A stretch of DNA of 46,357 nt from the NCBI GenBank assembly GCA_018700525.1, contig JABITN010000071.1, positions 1-46,357 of the forward strand. Reading direction: 5' to 3'. Of this stretch, positions 46,051 through 46,357 are shown piece after piece (position 1 is the first letter of the stretch; every line of letters begins with the position of its first letter). The notes under the pieces were generated by a model. The model ran no database searches. It was not told the origin of the DNA and was given only the letters and a program-made list of their open reading frames with translations. The translations under genes were made by a program, and so were the position numbers. Source of the stretch: Opitutales bacterium (GTDB taxonomy: Bacteria; Verrucomicrobiota; Verrucomicrobiia; Opitutales; Opitutaceae).

Positions 46051-46357
46051 ATCGGCAACCGATTTCAATCAACAACTGCTTTTAGTCGCTCCACGGTCTT
46101 ACTCCATAGACAATCTGCAGAAAATTGAAACGAATTTGAACTGTTTCAGAAGATTTCTCAACTTAACCATTTCGGGCCACAAACAGATCTTGCACCCACA
46201 ACCTCCATCTATTCATGAACAACGAATTGGACCTTCCCCGAGAACGAAGCGCCTAGAGCGAAGAGTATAATGCTGTATATCCCAATTATCAAAATGAATT
46301 TGAATCCTGAGTGAAGGTAACAAACAGAGAAGGTAACACTCGTGTTCTCTACCACCC
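46051..46357. promoter_or_regulatory. Upstream region of the LacI gene with candidate operator
   Basis: This 307-base end of the window has no convincing gene. Two half-sites TGAAAC (46126-46131) and GTTTCA (46143-46148) are inverted and 11 bases apart, which is wider than usual LacI operators. They lie 76 bases before the ATG. The remainder is AT-rich and featureless to my eye. Confidence 0.3.

Overview
The window looks like chromosomal DNA from a free-living, probably marine member of the Verrucomicrobiota (Opitutia-like), with base composition near 50% G+C by eye. The case rests on gene content: three pairs encoding a PSD1/DUF1549/DUF1553 cytochrome-c-type protein plus a DUF1501 protein, four S1 formylglycine sulfatases, a ThuA-like protein, exported enzymes with twin-arginine leaders, and an ECF sigma factor of the planctomycete/verrucomicrobial type. 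No tRNA, rRNA, CRISPR array, transposase or phage gene was found.

Layout. (1) 1-4240: a thiamine-linked locus. A TPP riboswitch on the minus strand precedes a TonB-dependent receptor. Divergent from it lie a PnuC-family permease and an overlapping NadR-like P-loop kinase. Palindromic elements bounded by GGTAG/CTACC surround the locus. (2) 4242-12469, minus: a co-directional run that reads in transcription order as sulfatase, BNR_4-type propeller protein (possible polysaccharide lyase), PSD1 protein, DUF1501 protein, ThuA-like protein. (3) 12599-15829: a broken gene remnant, then a FurA-like regulator and katG. (4) 15983-29390, mostly minus: a TRAP transporter (dctPQM), a PL10-like pectate lyase, a second PSD1/DUF1501 pair, galactarate dehydratase (garD) and a sulfatase, with one divergent plus-strand sulfatase. 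This fits uptake and breakdown of pectin- or uronate-derived acids. (5) 29811-33817, plus: an exported FAD oxidoreductase, a membrane protein with a haem-b-like helix and a D-x-x-S-G-A-T flavinylation motif, and ApbE, which would attach FMN to it. (6) 34173-40487, minus: ECF sigma factor, a fusion of an anti-sigma-like N-terminus and one transmembrane helix to a full PSD1 enzyme, DUF1501, and an exported galactonate-dehydratase-like enolase. (7) 40902-46050: sulfatase, SMP-30 lactonase, a DUF6607-like lipoprotein and a LacI-type regulator.

The overall theme is periplasmic desulfation, cleavage and oxidation of algal or plant acidic polysaccharides, uptake of the sugar acids by TRAP, and dehydration by GarD and possibly the DgoD-like enzyme. 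The most unusual item is the sigma factor / membrane PSD1 fusion operon. It suggests that the redox or substrate state of a periplasmic PSD1 domain controls a sigma factor. Next come the ApbE/flavin-acceptor pair and the thiamine locus. All functions are inferred from sequence reading and memory of families; no database search was run.
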